NCBI GenBank assembly: GCA_965246915.1 | Contig: CBDFGB010000028.1 | Coordinates: forward strand, 1 to 64,000 | Source: CAVRQM01 sp965246915 | GTDB lineage: Bacteria > Pseudomonadota > Alphaproteobacteria > Acetobacterales > Acetobacteraceae | Direction of reading: 5' to 3' | DNA: 64,000 nucleotides | In this document: piece by piece, positions 32,955 to 42,692 of the stretch | Numbering within the stretch: the first letter of the stretch is position 1 | Layout of the letters: the number at the start of each line of letters is the position of its first letter | The notes under the pieces: model-generated | Database searches by the model: none | Told to the model about the DNA's origin: nothing | Seen by the model: the letters and a program-made list of their open reading frames with translations, nothing else | Translations under genes and position numbers: made by a program

Positions 32955-33892
32955 CGGGCCTTGGTGTTCAGAAAAAGGCCATGCGGACTGCGGCCCACCT
33001 CGACCGTGTCGATCTCCCCGCTCGCCGGATCGAGCACCGCCACGGAGCGGGCGAAACGCTGGGTAATCCAAAGATTGCCATCCGGCGCGAAGTCGATGTC
33101 GTCGGGGCCGCCCGGCACGCGGTAGGTGCGGCGGACGGCTAGGGTCTGCGGATCGACCGCGACCGTGGTGCCCTCGACGCGGTTGTTGACCCAAATCGTC
33201 GCGTGGTCCGGCGAAAGGAACAGGGTGTGCGCGCCCCGCCCCGTGCGGACGCGCCGCTCGACGCGGCCATCGACCGGGTCCACCACCGAAAAATTGTCTT
33301 CGCCCATGTTGGCGACCAGCACGCGGCCATCATGCCACATCACCCCGGCCGGGGTGCGCCCGACCGGCGCGGTCCAGCGCACCGCCAGGGTCCGCAGGTC
33401 GATGGCTGCGAGCTTGTTGGTCCCCTGGAGGCTTACGAACACCATGGAGCTGTCCGGCGCGAAGGCGAGATGGCTCGGCATTGACGACAGCGGAAAGCGT
33501 TTGATCAGCTTCAATGTCGCCGCGTCATAGACGTCGACCTGGTTGCGGGCGAGTCCGTTGACGACAAGCATCCGACCATCCGGACTGAAGCCAAGCTGAT
33601 AAGGGTCGGAGACGGTGACCTGGCGCAGCACGGAGAAGTCGTTGGCATCGAGTTCGAACAGCGTATTGCCCACCGTGTCGCCGACCAAAAGCACCCGGCC
33701 GTCCGGGCTGAGGGCGACATGGTGCGGCTCGCGCAGCACGGGAATCCGTCGGACCTCCCGGCGCGACTGCATGTCGACGACGGACAGCGAGGCCTCTGCC
33801 GAATTCACCACCAGAACAGCGCCGGCCCGGACCGGACCGGAAGCGACAAGGATCGCCGCGGCGAGAATCGTCATGCGCATCCGCCGCGCCAT
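32951..33892 (-). CDS. YVTN-family beta-propeller protein
   Basis: 313-residue exported beta-propeller. Signal peptide near MRMTILAAAILVASGPVRA. About seven 40-residue blades with SPDGRxLxV-type strands, for example HHVALSPDGRVLLVGD, QLGFSPDGRMLVVNG, HLAFAPDSSMVFVS and DDIDFAPDGNLWI. No catalytic residues are evident; probably a periplasmic scaffold or binding protein. MARR start at 33892; an earlier ATG at 33943 would add a basic stretch. Followed by the ABM gene. Confidence 0.72.
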   Translation of the reverse strand: MARRMRMTILAAAILVASGPVRAGAVLVVNSAEASLSVVDMQSRREVRRIPVLREPHHVALSPDGRVLLVGDTVGNTLFELDANDFSVLRQVTVSDPYQLGFSPDGRMLVVNGLARNQVDVYDAATLKLIKRFPLSSMPSHLAFAPDSSMVFVSLQGTNKLAAIDLRTLAVRWTAPVGRTPAGVMWHDGRVLVANMGEDNFSVVDPVDGRVERRVRTGRGAHTLFLSPDHATIWVNNRVEGTTVAVDPQTLAVRRTYRVPGGPDDIDFAPDGNLWITQRFARSVAVLDPASGEIDTVEVGRSPHGLFLNTKAR

Positions 33893-34085
33893 AGCATGAC
33901 GCGGCCGCTCGCGGCAGCGGTCGCGATATCGCCGAACGATCATTGCGATGACTTGCGCGGCCGGCGGCCGGCGACGCGCGCCGACTTGGGTTTTGCTCGC
34001 GCGGCATGACCCCTGCCCGTTTCGTATGCAGCCCGGCCCGGCTCCCAGCCCGGTTCCGCCGTCCGATCACCGTATCGCGAGGTCA

Positions 34086-34102
34086 TGGCACGTCCGGTGC
34101 AT
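34086..34102 (+). promoter_or_regulatory. sigma-54 promoter of urtABCDE
   Basis: TGGCACG, four bases, GTGCAT: the GG at 34087-34088 and GC at 34099-34100 are separated by exactly ten bases, the RpoN -24/-12 arrangement (consensus TGGCACG-N4-TTGCW, one mismatch). It is 56 bases before the urtA start. A CGTCAT-CCGGA-ATGACG inverted repeat at 34110-34126 lies near the expected start of transcription. Otherwise the 265 bases before urtA show no gene. Fits NtrC control of urea uptake. Confidence 0.7.
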
Positions 34103-34157
34103 ACGCAAGCGTCATCCGGAATGACGGTCCGGTGGCACAACAGGGGAACGGCTTAGG

Positions 34158-35462
34158 ATGGCATCCATGCGCGACTGGCTGCGGGGCGCGGTCTTCGCCT
34201 CCGCCGGCATTGCTGCGGCGCTCGCCACGCCCACGACACGGGCGCAGGCCGACGACACGATCAAAGTGGGCATCCTGCATTCGCTCTCGGGCACGATGGC
34301 CATCAGCGAGACGACGCTGAAGGACGTGACCCTCATGCTGATCGACGATCAGAACAAGAAGGGTGGCCTGCTCGGCAAGAAACTCGAGGCCGTGGTCGTC
34401 GACCCGGCGTCGAACTGGCCGCTGTTCGCGGAAAAGGCAAAGGAGTTGCTGGCCCAGGACAAGGTGGCCGCGGTGTTCGGCTGCTGGACCAGCGTGTCGC
34501 GCAAATCGGTGCTGCCGGTGTTCGAGGAACTCAACGGCATTCTGTTCTACCCTGTCCAATACGAGGGCGAGGAGAGCAGCCGGAACGTCTTCTACACGGG
34601 CGCCGCACCCAATCAGCAGGCGATCCCGGCGGTCGACTACCTGATGGAAAACGAGAAGGTGAAACGCTGGGTGCTCGCCGGCACCGATTACGTCTACCCG
34701 CGCACGACGAACAAGATCCTGGAAGCCTATCTCAAGGCGAAGGGCGTGCCGCCGGACGACATCCTGATCAACTACACCCCGTTCGGGCACAGCGACTGGC
34801 AGGGCATCGTCGCCCAGATCAAGGCGTTCGGCTCGGCCGGCAAGAAGACCGCCGTGGTCTCCACGATCAACGGCGACGCGAACGTGCCCTTCTACAAGGA
34901 GCTCGGCAACCAGGGCATCAAGGCGACCGACATCCCGGTCGTGGCTTTCTCGGTCGGCGAGGAGGAATTGGCCGGCATCGACACGAAGCCGCTGGTCGGG
35001 CATCTGGCCGCATGGAACTATTTCGAGAGCGTCGACACCCCGGACAACAGGGCGTTCATCGAGAGGTGGCACGCATACACGAAGAATCCGAAGCGGACCA
35101 CGAATGACCCCATGGAGGCCGCCTATATCGGCTTCAACATGTGGGTGAAAGCGGTCGAAAAGGCCGGCACGATCGATCCGGACAAGGTCATCCCCGCGTT
35201 GATCGGCGTGGCGGTGCCAAACCTGTCGGGCGGCTTCTCGGCGATGATGCCCAACCATCACATCACCAAGCCGGTGCTAATCGGCGAGATCGAGGACGAT
35301 GGGCAGTTCAACATCGTCTCGCAGACTCCCGGGCTGGTGGTGGCCAATGAGTGGTCGCCCTATCTCGAAGGCTCTCGCGATCTGGTCGCCGACTGGCGCT
35401 CGCCCATGTCGTGCGGCAATTTCAATGTGAAGACTGGCAAGTGCGGCGGCGCCACGAAGTGA
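34158..35462 (+). CDS. urtA: urea ABC transporter substrate-binding protein UrtA
   Basis: 434-residue periplasmic urea/short-chain amide binder. Signal peptide (RDWLRGAVFASAGIAAALATP). Then IKVGILHSLSGTMAISETTLKDV, AVFGCWTSVSRKSVLPVFEE, LFYPVQYEGEESSRNVFYTGAAPNQQ, DYVYPRTTNKIL, and the C-terminal EWSPYLEGSRDLVADWRSPMSCGNFNVKTGKCG are diagnostic of UrtA. First gene of urtABCDE. Confidence 0.96.
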   Translation: MASMRDWLRGAVFASAGIAAALATPTTRAQADDTIKVGILHSLSGTMAISETTLKDVTLMLIDDQNKKGGLLGKKLEAVVVDPASNWPLFAEKAKELLAQDKVAAVFGCWTSVSRKSVLPVFEELNGILFYPVQYEGEESSRNVFYTGAAPNQQAIPAVDYLMENEKVKRWVLAGTDYVYPRTTNKILEAYLKAKGVPPDDILINYTPFGHSDWQGIVAQIKAFGSAGKKTAVVSTINGDANVPFYKELGNQGIKATDIPVVAFSVGEEELAGIDTKPLVGHLAAWNYFESVDTPDNRAFIERWHAYTKNPKRTTNDPMEAAYIGFNMWVKAVEKAGTIDPDKVIPALIGVAVPNLSGGFSAMMPNHHITKPVLIGEIEDDGQFNIVSQTPGLVVANEWSPYLEGSRDLVADWRSPMSCGNFNVKTGKCGGATK

Positions 35463-35512
35463 TGCGTTCGCCCACCTCCTACCGTTTTGCCGGATCGAAC
35501 GTAACGAAAAGC

Positions 35513-35599
35513 CGTCATGCCCGGGCTCGACCCGGGCATCTCGGGTCGCACGATGCGGCCATCGGACACGAGATGGCCGGGTCAAGCCCGGCCATGACG
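35513..35599. repeat. palindromic REP-like repeat pair (copy 1) between urtA and urtB
   Basis: CGTCATGCCCGGGCTCGACC and an inverted copy ending GGCCATGACG at 35599 face each other across about 30 bases. The unit CGTCATGCCCGGGCTTGACC with its complement recurs at 52.45-52.68 kb and 61.11-61.25 kb. The last ATG, in CCATGACGG, is the likely urtB start. Confidence 0.75.
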
Positions 35600-37171
35600 G
35601 TGTTCTTTGTGATCTTGCTTATTCTGTCCGCCTTCCTCGGCACGGCACGCGCCCAGGACGACCCTTTCGCCCCTCTCGCCTCGACCAGCTTCGAGGACAT
35701 CCGCCGCGGCATCGAGGGCCTGACCGCGTCGGGCAATCCGCGCGCGGCCGACGTCATCGCCGCGTTGCAAGGCGGCGCGCTGCTGTTCGGCCGGGACCAT
35801 GAGCTGTTCATCAAGGCGGCCGACGGCAGCCTGACCGACGCGCGCACCGGCCAGAAACTCGGCGACACGCCGCCGGGCCTCAAACCCGTCCGACTGAACA
35901 ACGCGGTGCGCCGTGCCGCCGAGGCAGCGATCGGCACACTCACGCTGCTGTCGCCCGACGAGACGAAACGCCGCTCCGCCGCCGAGGCGGTGTTCAAGTC
36001 GCGCGACGCGGCCGCCGTGCCGGCCCTGACGCACGCGATCGAGATCGAAACCAATCCCGGTATCCAGCGGGTCATGCGACAGGCGCGCGCGGCCGCGGTG
36101 CTGACCACCACCGACGCGAACGAGGCGGACCGCCTGGCCGCCATCGCGGTGCTGCGCGACCGCGGCGACCTGGAGGCGCGCAACTTGCTCGGCTCGTTGT
36201 CCGCCCAGCCCCCGGCCGTGGCCGCCGCCGCCGCCGCCGCCGTCGCATCGCTGGAAAGCACGGAGCGGCTGTGGTCACTGGCGCAGAACGCGCTCTATGG
36301 CGTCTCGCTCGGCTCGGTGTTGCTGCTCGCCGCCGCGGGTCTGGCGATCACCTTCGGCGTGATGGGCGTGATCAACATGGCCCATGGCGAGCTGGTCATG
36401 CTCGGCGCCTACACGACCTTCGTCATCCAGGAGGCGATCCGCACCAGCGCGCCCGGCCTGTTCGGCATCAGCCTGTTCCTCGCCGTGCCGGCCGCCTTCA
36501 TCGTCTCGGGCGGCATGGGCGTCATCATCGAGCGCTGCCTCATCCGCTTCCTTTACGGTCGTCCGTTGGAGACACTGCTGGCCACCTGGGGCCTGTCGCT
36601 GGTGTTGCAGCAAGCGGTGCGGACGATCTTCGGCCCGTCGAACCGCGAGGTCGGCACGCCGCTGTGGATGAGCGGGGCGACCAGCCTCGGCGGCCTGACG
36701 CTCACCTGGAACCGCATCGTCATCGTGATCTTCGCCGCGATCGTGGTGGCCGCCCTGATGCTGGTGCTGCGCGCCACGCCGCTCGGCCTGCGGATGCGCG
36801 CGGTGACGCAAAACAGGCGCATGGCCGCCGCGATGGGCATTCGCACGCCCTGGATCGACGCAATGACGTTCGGGCTCGGCTCGGGCGTGGCCGGGATGGC
36901 GGGCGTCGCGCTCAGCCAGATCGACAACGTGAGCCCGAACCTGGGCCAGGGCTACATCATCGACAGTTTCATGGTCGTGGTGTTTGGCGGCGTCGGCAAT
37001 CTGTGGGGAACCGTCGTCAGCGCGCTGACCTTGGGCATCCTGAACAAGTTCCTGGAGCCATTCGCCGGCGCGGTGCTCGGCAAGATCGTGGTGCTGGTGC
37101 TGCTGATCGCCTTCATCCAGCGCAAGCCGCGCGGCATGTTCCCGCTCAAGGGCCGCGCGGTGGAGGCATGA
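35594..37171 (+). CDS. urtB: urea ABC transporter permease UrtB
   Basis: 525-residue inner-membrane permease. Signal peptide MTVFFVILLILSAFLGTARA; a soluble domain with DIRRGIEGLTASGNPRAADVIAAL and HEAT-like helices follows; the permease body starts near residue 225 (LAQNALYGVSLGSVLLLAAAG) and contains FGVMGVINMAHGELVMLGAYTTF and IERCLIRFLYGRPLETLLATWG. The 5' extension is normal for UrtB. The ATG 35594 lies in the repeat; ATG 35462, overlapping the urtA stop, is in frame but would translate the repeat. Confidence 0.9.
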   Translation: MTVFFVILLILSAFLGTARAQDDPFAPLASTSFEDIRRGIEGLTASGNPRAADVIAALQGGALLFGRDHELFIKAADGSLTDARTGQKLGDTPPGLKPVRLNNAVRRAAEAAIGTLTLLSPDETKRRSAAEAVFKSRDAAAVPALTHAIEIETNPGIQRVMRQARAAAVLTTTDANEADRLAAIAVLRDRGDLEARNLLGSLSAQPPAVAAAAAAAVASLESTERLWSLAQNALYGVSLGSVLLLAAAGLAITFGVMGVINMAHGELVMLGAYTTFVIQEAIRTSAPGLFGISLFLAVPAAFIVSGGMGVIIERCLIRFLYGRPLETLLATWGLSLVLQQAVRTIFGPSNREVGTPLWMSGATSLGGLTLTWNRIVIVIFAAIVVAALMLVLRATPLGLRMRAVTQNRRMAAAMGIRTPWIDAMTFGLGSGVAGMAGVALSQIDNVSPNLGQGYIIDSFMVVVFGGVGNLWGTVVSALTLGILNKFLEPFAGAVLGKIVVLVLLIAFIQRKPRGMFPLKGRAVEA

Positions 37172-38255
37172 GCCGGATCGCGTTCGCGTTGTGCCTCGTC
37201 ATTGTGCTCGGCGGCGCGGCGCTTTTGGCGCTGGGTAACATGGCGGGGCCGGAGTCGGCGGGGCACGTCTCGACCTACGCGATCAGCCTGATCGGCAAAT
37301 ACCTCTGCTACGCGATGCTCGCGCTGGCGGTGGATCTGGTGTGGGGGTTCGCCGGCATCTTGAGCCTCGGGCACGCGGCGTTTTTTGCTCTGGGCGGATA
37401 CGCCATGGGCATGCACCTGATGCGGCAGATCGGACCGCGCGGAGTCTATGGCAACGCGATCCTGCCCGACTTCATGGTGTTCCTGAACTACAAGGAATTG
37501 CCCTGGTATTGGCACGGCTTCGACAGCCCGCTGTTTGCCATGCTGATGGTCCTCGTCATTCCCGCCGTCCTGGCCGGCATCTTCGGCTACCTGGCGTTCC
37601 GCAGCCGAGTCGCCGGTGTGTATTTGTCGATCATCACGCAGGCGTTGACCTACGCGCTGCTCTTGGCGTTCTTCCGCAACGACATGGGTCTGGGCGGCAA
37701 CAACGGCCTGACCGACTTCAAGGATTTCCTCGGCTTCGACCTGCGCGCCGACGAGACGCGCCGCGGGTTGCTGATCGCCAGCGCGATCGCGCTGTCGCTG
37801 GCGCTCGTGGTCTCGCGGTACGTCGTCACGTCACGGTTGGGCAAGGTGCTGATCGCGGTCCGCGACTCGGAAAGCCGCACGCGCTTCCTCGGCTATCGGC
37901 CGGAGCGCTACAAGGTGTTCGTGTTCGTCTTGTCGGCGGTCATCGGCGGCATCGGCGGCGCGCTGTACGTGCCGCAGGTCGGCATCATCAATCCTGGCGA
38001 GTTCGCACCGGCCAACTCGATCGAGGCGGTGATCTGGGTCGCGGTCGGCGGACGCGGCACGCTGGTCGGCGCGATCCTCGGCGCCATCGCCGTCAACGCC
38101 GGCAAGACGTATTTCACCGGCGCGCTGCCGGAGGTGTGGCTGTTCGCGCTGGGCCTGCTGTTCATCCTGACCACGTTGTTCCTGCCGCGCGGGCTCCTGG
38201 GCTTGCTCGAGAAGCCGGCCGCGCGGCGGCAGGTCGCGACTCCGAAGGCTGCCGA

Positions 38256-38259
<4 letters not shown>
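37168..38259 (+). CDS. urtC: urea ABC transporter permease UrtC
   Basis: 363-residue membrane permease of the LivM type. Motifs: YAMLALAVDLVWGFAGILSLGHAAFFALGGYAMGMHL, GIFGYLAFRSRVAGVYLSIITQALTYALLLAFF, GGNNGLTDF and the EAA-like AVRDSESRTRFLGYRPERYKVFVF. Overlaps urtB (ATGA) and urtD (ATGA), so the operon is translationally coupled. Confidence 0.96.
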
Positions 38260-38999
<740 letters not shown>

Positions 39000-39029
39000 T
39001 AGTGTTGCACTCCCAGCGACCGCCACCTC

Positions 39030-39725
39030 ATGCTTGAAGTCACCTCCGTCGACCTCCACTACGGCGCGGCCATTGCTCTGCGAAACGTCTCGCTGACCGC
39101 GCAAATCGGCGAGGTCACCTGCCTGCTCGGCCGCAACGGCGTCGGCAAGACCAGCCTGCTGCGCGCGGTCACCGGCTCGCATCCGATCAGCCGCGGCAAA
39201 ATCAGCTGGGAGGGCGCGGACATCACGAAGCTGCCGAGCTTCGAGCGCGCCAAACGCGGCATCGCGATCGTGCCGCAGGGACGCGACGTCTTCCCCCTTC
39301 TGACGGTCCACGAGAACCTGCAAACGGGTTTCGCCGTCCTGCCGCGCGGCGAGCGGAAAATCCCCGACGAGATCTTCGATCTGTTCCCGATCCTGAAGAC
39401 GATGCTGCGCCGCCGCGGCGGCGATCTTTCCGGCGGGCAGCAGCAGCAACTCGCGATCGGCCGCGCGTTGGTCATGCGCCCCCGCCTGCTGGTCCTCGAC
39501 GAGCCGACCGAGGGCATTCAGCCCAGCATCATCTCCGACATCGGCCGGGTGATCGACCTGCTGCGCTCACGCGGCACCATGGCCATCCTGCTGGTCGAGC
39601 AGTATTTCGATTTCGCCCATGCCCTCGCGCAACGCATCGTCGTGCTGGATCGCGGCGACGTGGTGATGCAGGGGGCAAGGGACGAACTGGACGAGGGCGC
39701 GGTGCGCCGGCGTCTGTCGGTTTAA
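39030..39725 (+). CDS. urtE: urea ABC transporter ATPase UrtE
   Basis: 231-residue ABC ATPase. Walker A LLGRNGVGKTSLLRAV, Q-loop IAIVPQGRDVFPLLTVHENLQTG, signature DLSGGQQQQLAIGRALVMRPRLLVLDEPTEGIQPS. Starts 30 bases after urtD. No urease genes follow; the next gene is a convergent kinase. Confidence 0.94.
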   Translation: MLEVTSVDLHYGAAIALRNVSLTAQIGEVTCLLGRNGVGKTSLLRAVTGSHPISRGKISWEGADITKLPSFERAKRGIAIVPQGRDVFPLLTVHENLQTGFAVLPRGERKIPDEIFDLFPILKTMLRRRGGDLSGGQQQQLAIGRALVMRPRLLVLDEPTEGIQPSIISDIGRVIDLLRSRGTMAILLVEQYFDFAHALAQRIVVLDRGDVVMQGARDELDEGAVRRRLSV

Positions 39726-39733
39726 CCGGACCG

Positions 39734-40810
39734 CTAGACCGCCGCCTGCGACATGAACCCGTTGCTGCTGCCGGTCACCGCCGCGCCCGGGATATGGGCG
39801 ACCGAAACCGATGTCCCGGGATCGCGGTCGCGCACGTCGACCCGGGCATGTAGCTGCTTTGCCAGGGCGATGACGATGCTCGTGCCCAGGCCGGACTTGA
39901 TCTGCGTAGGATCATTGCCCATCCCGATCCCGTCATCATCGACCGACAGCGTCCACTCCGGCCCGTCCGACCGATACGCGACGACGATCTTGCCGCCGCG
40001 ATCGCCCGGAAACGCATGCTTCAGCGCGTTGATGACAAGTTCCGTGACGATTAGGCCCAGGCTGACCGAGACGACCGCGGTCGTGACGGTGTCATCCGCC
40101 CGGACCTCCAGGGAAATGACATCATGGTCGCGGATCATCGATGCGCCCAGGCTCTGGCACAGATCGATGAAATAGGCGCTGAGCGAGACATCGTCCATGC
40201 TCGAGGCCGCGAGTTGCTTCTGCACGGCGGCGACCGACATGACCCGCTGATGCGCCGCCTGCAGATGGCTTCGCGTCTCATCGGACTGCACCCGGCGCGC
40301 GCTCTGCAGCAGGACGCTCGCGATGATTTGCAGGCTGTTGGCGACGCGATGCTGCAATTCCTGCAACAGCATCGCCTTCTCCCGCAGCATGTTCTCGTGG
40401 ACCCGCTCGGCGACGCGCGCTTCGGTCACGTCGGACACCGACAGCAGAAGCCGCACCTGCCCCGCGTCGTCATAGGTGAGCTTGCGCGCGTTCAGGACGA
40501 GCCGCCGGGTTGGGCGACCCGGCCGCACGAGATCCATCTCGTGGTCCTCGATGTCGGCGTCGCCGCGCGCCGCGGCGGCGAGCAACGTCGACACATCAGG
40601 CGAATTCCATTCCCCCGCGCCAAGCTGGTCGATACGGCGTCCCGCAACCTGAGCGGGATCAATCGCGAACGCCCGACAAAACGACAGGCTCGCCGCCATC
40701 ACGGTCAGATCGCCATCGAGCAGAACGAGCGGCGCATTCGACGACGCAATCACCGCCATCGCCAGGTTGACGGCGACATCTGGGGGTGGCGGCAGCAAAG
40801 GCGCCATCAT
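39734..40810 (-). CDS. PAS domain sensor histidine kinase, HisKA_2 family
   Basis: 358-residue (with ATG 40810) cytosolic sensor kinase. PAS-like domain at about 18-130 (PLVLLDGDLTVMAASLSFCRAF, then LLSVSDVTEARVAERV), HisKA_2 at LQELQHRVANSLQIIASVLL with phospho-acceptor His154, then HATPase with GLIVTELVINALKHAFPG, SVDDDGIGMG and GLGTSIVIALAKQL. Start chosen for its TAGGA ribosome-binding site; ATG 40888 would add 26 residues. No partner regulator is adjacent. Convergent with urtE, eight bases apart. Confidence 0.85.
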   Translation of the reverse strand: MMAPLLPPPPDVAVNLAMAVIASSNAPLVLLDGDLTVMAASLSFCRAFAIDPAQVAGRRIDQLGAGEWNSPDVSTLLAAAARGDADIEDHEMDLVRPGRPTRRLVLNARKLTYDDAGQVRLLLSVSDVTEARVAERVHENMLREKAMLLQELQHRVANSLQIIASVLLQSARRVQSDETRSHLQAAHQRVMSVAAVQKQLAASSMDDVSLSAYFIDLCQSLGASMIRDHDVISLEVRADDTVTTAVVSVSLGLIVTELVINALKHAFPGDRGGKIVVAYRSDGPEWTLSVDDDGIGMGNDPTQIKSGLGTSIVIALAKQLHARVDVRDRDPGTSVSVAHIPGAAVTGSSNGFMSQAAV

Positions 40811-40921
40811 CGTTTGTCCTAGGTGACCGGAGGCCCGCGGAGCGAAAGCCCTACCCGGTAGCGACGCCGCAGAGGCGCTTTGCGTCATTTCAACGAGATA
40901 CAACGCGTGCGCCCGAGACTA

Positions 40922-41779
40922 GGTCGCGTGGACAAAGCGCATAAGGGGGATTTCCCCGACGCGGCGAAGCATGATTCGAAGCTGATCTTCATGCGGGAGA
41001 TCAGCGGTGATCCGAGGCCTTCTGAGCGACGACGAGTGGGCGTTCTTCGAGCCGTTCGTGATCGAGCGCGGTCCCTTGCGGGGGCGTCCGCCTGCCGACC
41101 ACCGTCGCACGCTGGACGCGGTGTTCTGGATTGCCCGAACTGGGGCGCCGTGGCGCGATCTGCCGGAAGAACTCGGCAACTGGAACTCGGTGCACCGGCA
41201 ATACCGTCGCTGGACGGCCGGCGGGCTATGGGACCTGATGCTTGAAGCTCTTGCAGAGGGCGGCGGCAACGATGCCGTGCAGATGGTCGACAGCACAGTC
41301 ATCCGGGCACACCACTGTGCCGCCGGCGCAAGGGGGGGACTCAAAACCAGGCTCTTGGCCGCTCGCGCGGTGGCTTTTCAACCAAAGTCCATGCCCGGAC
41401 CAACGCTGAGGGTCTTGCGATCGCGCTCCTGCTGACGCCGGGCGAGGCCCACGACAGCACGGCCTTCACCGATCTCATGGCCGAGCACGATGCCGATCCT
41501 GAGGTCATGCTGGCCGACAAGGGATACGACAGTGACGCCATCCGCGAGGAGGTTCGCGCCCGGGGCGGCACACCCGAGATCCCCACTAAGAAGAACCGGC
41601 ACGTCCAGCACACGGTCAACCGCGCCTTGTATGCGACGCGAAACAGGATCGAGCGCTTTTTCAACCGCCTCAAGAACAGCAGACGCGTGGCCACTCGATA
41701 TGATCATACCGCAAGTAGCTTCCTCGGCTTCGCCAAGCTCGCTACGATCAAACAGTGGATTAACTTTGTCCACGCGACC
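40922..41779. mobile_element. IS5-family insertion sequence, about 858 bp
   Basis: Perfect inverted repeats: CTAGGTCGCGTGGACAAAG at 40919-40937 and its complement CTTTGTCCACGCGACCTAG at 41764-41782. Taking GGTCGCG as the element tip leaves a TA duplication on both sides (40920-40921 and 41780-41781), matching the IS427 group of IS5. It contains one transposase with a frameshift site. Both ends being intact, it may be recent. Lies in the 5' flank of the kinase gene. Confidence 0.85.
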
Positions 41780-41782
41780 TAG
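41007..41782 (+). CDS. IS5-family transposase, two frames joined by -1 frameshift
   Basis: DDE transposase in two frames. OrfA part (41007-41435): MIRGLLSDDEWAFFEPFVIE, GAPWRDLPEELGNWNSVHRQYRRW, then DSTVIRAHHCAAGA. At the seven-G run 41332-41338 a -1 shift continues into RSRGGFSTKVHART, LADKGYDSDAIREEV and RIERFFNRLKNSRRVATRYDHTASSFLGF, ending at 41782 in the right inverted repeat. The catalytic Asp residues (VDST, LADKGYDS) and Glu in NRIERFFNRL are present. Programmed frameshifting at A-runs or G-runs is known for IS427-type elements; a simple mutation is possible. Confidence 0.85.
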
Positions 41783-41810
41783 CATGGTTCCCCGCCGACC
41801 CCCGATCTAT

Positions 41811-42692
41811 TTAATCCGCGGCGGTCGGAGCCCGAGCGGCTGCCGCGGACTCACCCGCAACATGCCGCGCGGCGGCGGCATTGGCCGACCTACAGGCCGC
41901 CCGCAAGGCCTCGCCCGCCGCCAATCGCGCCGCCAGAACGCCTATGAAACAATCGCCCGCTCCGTGCGTCGTCACGACGGACACGCGCTCGGCGGCGACG
42001 GTCTCCGTCGCGCCGCCCGCCTCGCGCAGGATCAGCCCCGCCGCCCCGAGCGTGACGACGACCGAGCGGCCGGGACCGGCCAGCCGCGCCGCCGCAACCC
42101 CTGCCTCGCCCGCGTCGCCGACCGGATATCCCGACATCTGCGCCGCCTCGACCCGGTTGACGACCAGCACCTCCACGAGGTCCAACAAATCCGTCCCCAC
42201 CGGCCGCGCCGGTGCGGCGTTCAGCACGACACACCCGCCGCGCGCCCGCGCCGAACGCGCCGCGGCGAGGTTCGCCGCCTCTGGCACCTCGTTCTGCAAG
42301 ACCAGCACCGGCGCATCGGCGACGACCGCGCCGGGATCGACGGCGAGATTGGCACCCGAGACGATGACCGCGCCGTAGTCCCCGTTCGCGTCGACGATCG
42401 CGACACTCATCCCCGAGCCGGCTTCCGGATCGACCGACACGCCGGCGCGATCGACGCCCGCCACATCGAGGCTGGCGAGCAGGCGATCCCCGAAATCGTC
42501 GCGTCCAACCCGGCCGATCATCGCGACACGCGCGCCGGCCCGCGCCGCCTGCACCGCCTGATTGTGTCCCTTGCCGCCGCAGACGTATCGCCACGCGCTG
42601 CCGACCGCCGTCTCGTCCATGGCCGGCAGCCGCTCGGCACGCACCACGATGTCCAAATGCAGGCTGCCGCACACCACCACGTCGAACCTCAT
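41811..42692 (-). CDS. PfkB-family sugar kinase
   Basis: 293-residue ribokinase-like enzyme. N-terminal VCGSLHLDIVVRAERLP, WRYVCGGKGHNQAVQAARAGARVAMIGRVG substrate lid region, and the C-terminal TTHGAGDCFIGVLAARLAAG with the catalytic Asp. Phosphorylates a sugar delivered by the ABC transporter encoded upstream. Overlaps the RpiR regulator gene by four bases (ATGA). Last gene of the operon. Confidence 0.87.
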   Translation of the reverse strand: MRFDVVVCGSLHLDIVVRAERLPAMDETAVGSAWRYVCGGKGHNQAVQAARAGARVAMIGRVGRDDFGDRLLASLDVAGVDRAGVSVDPEAGSGMSVAIVDANGDYGAVIVSGANLAVDPGAVVADAPVLVLQNEVPEAANLAAARSARARGGCVVLNAAPARPVGTDLLDLVEVLVVNRVEAAQMSGYPVGDAGEAGVAAARLAGPGRSVVVTLGAAGLILREAGGATETVAAERVSVVTTHGAGDCFIGVLAARLAAGEALRAACRSANAAAARHVAGESAAAARAPTAAD

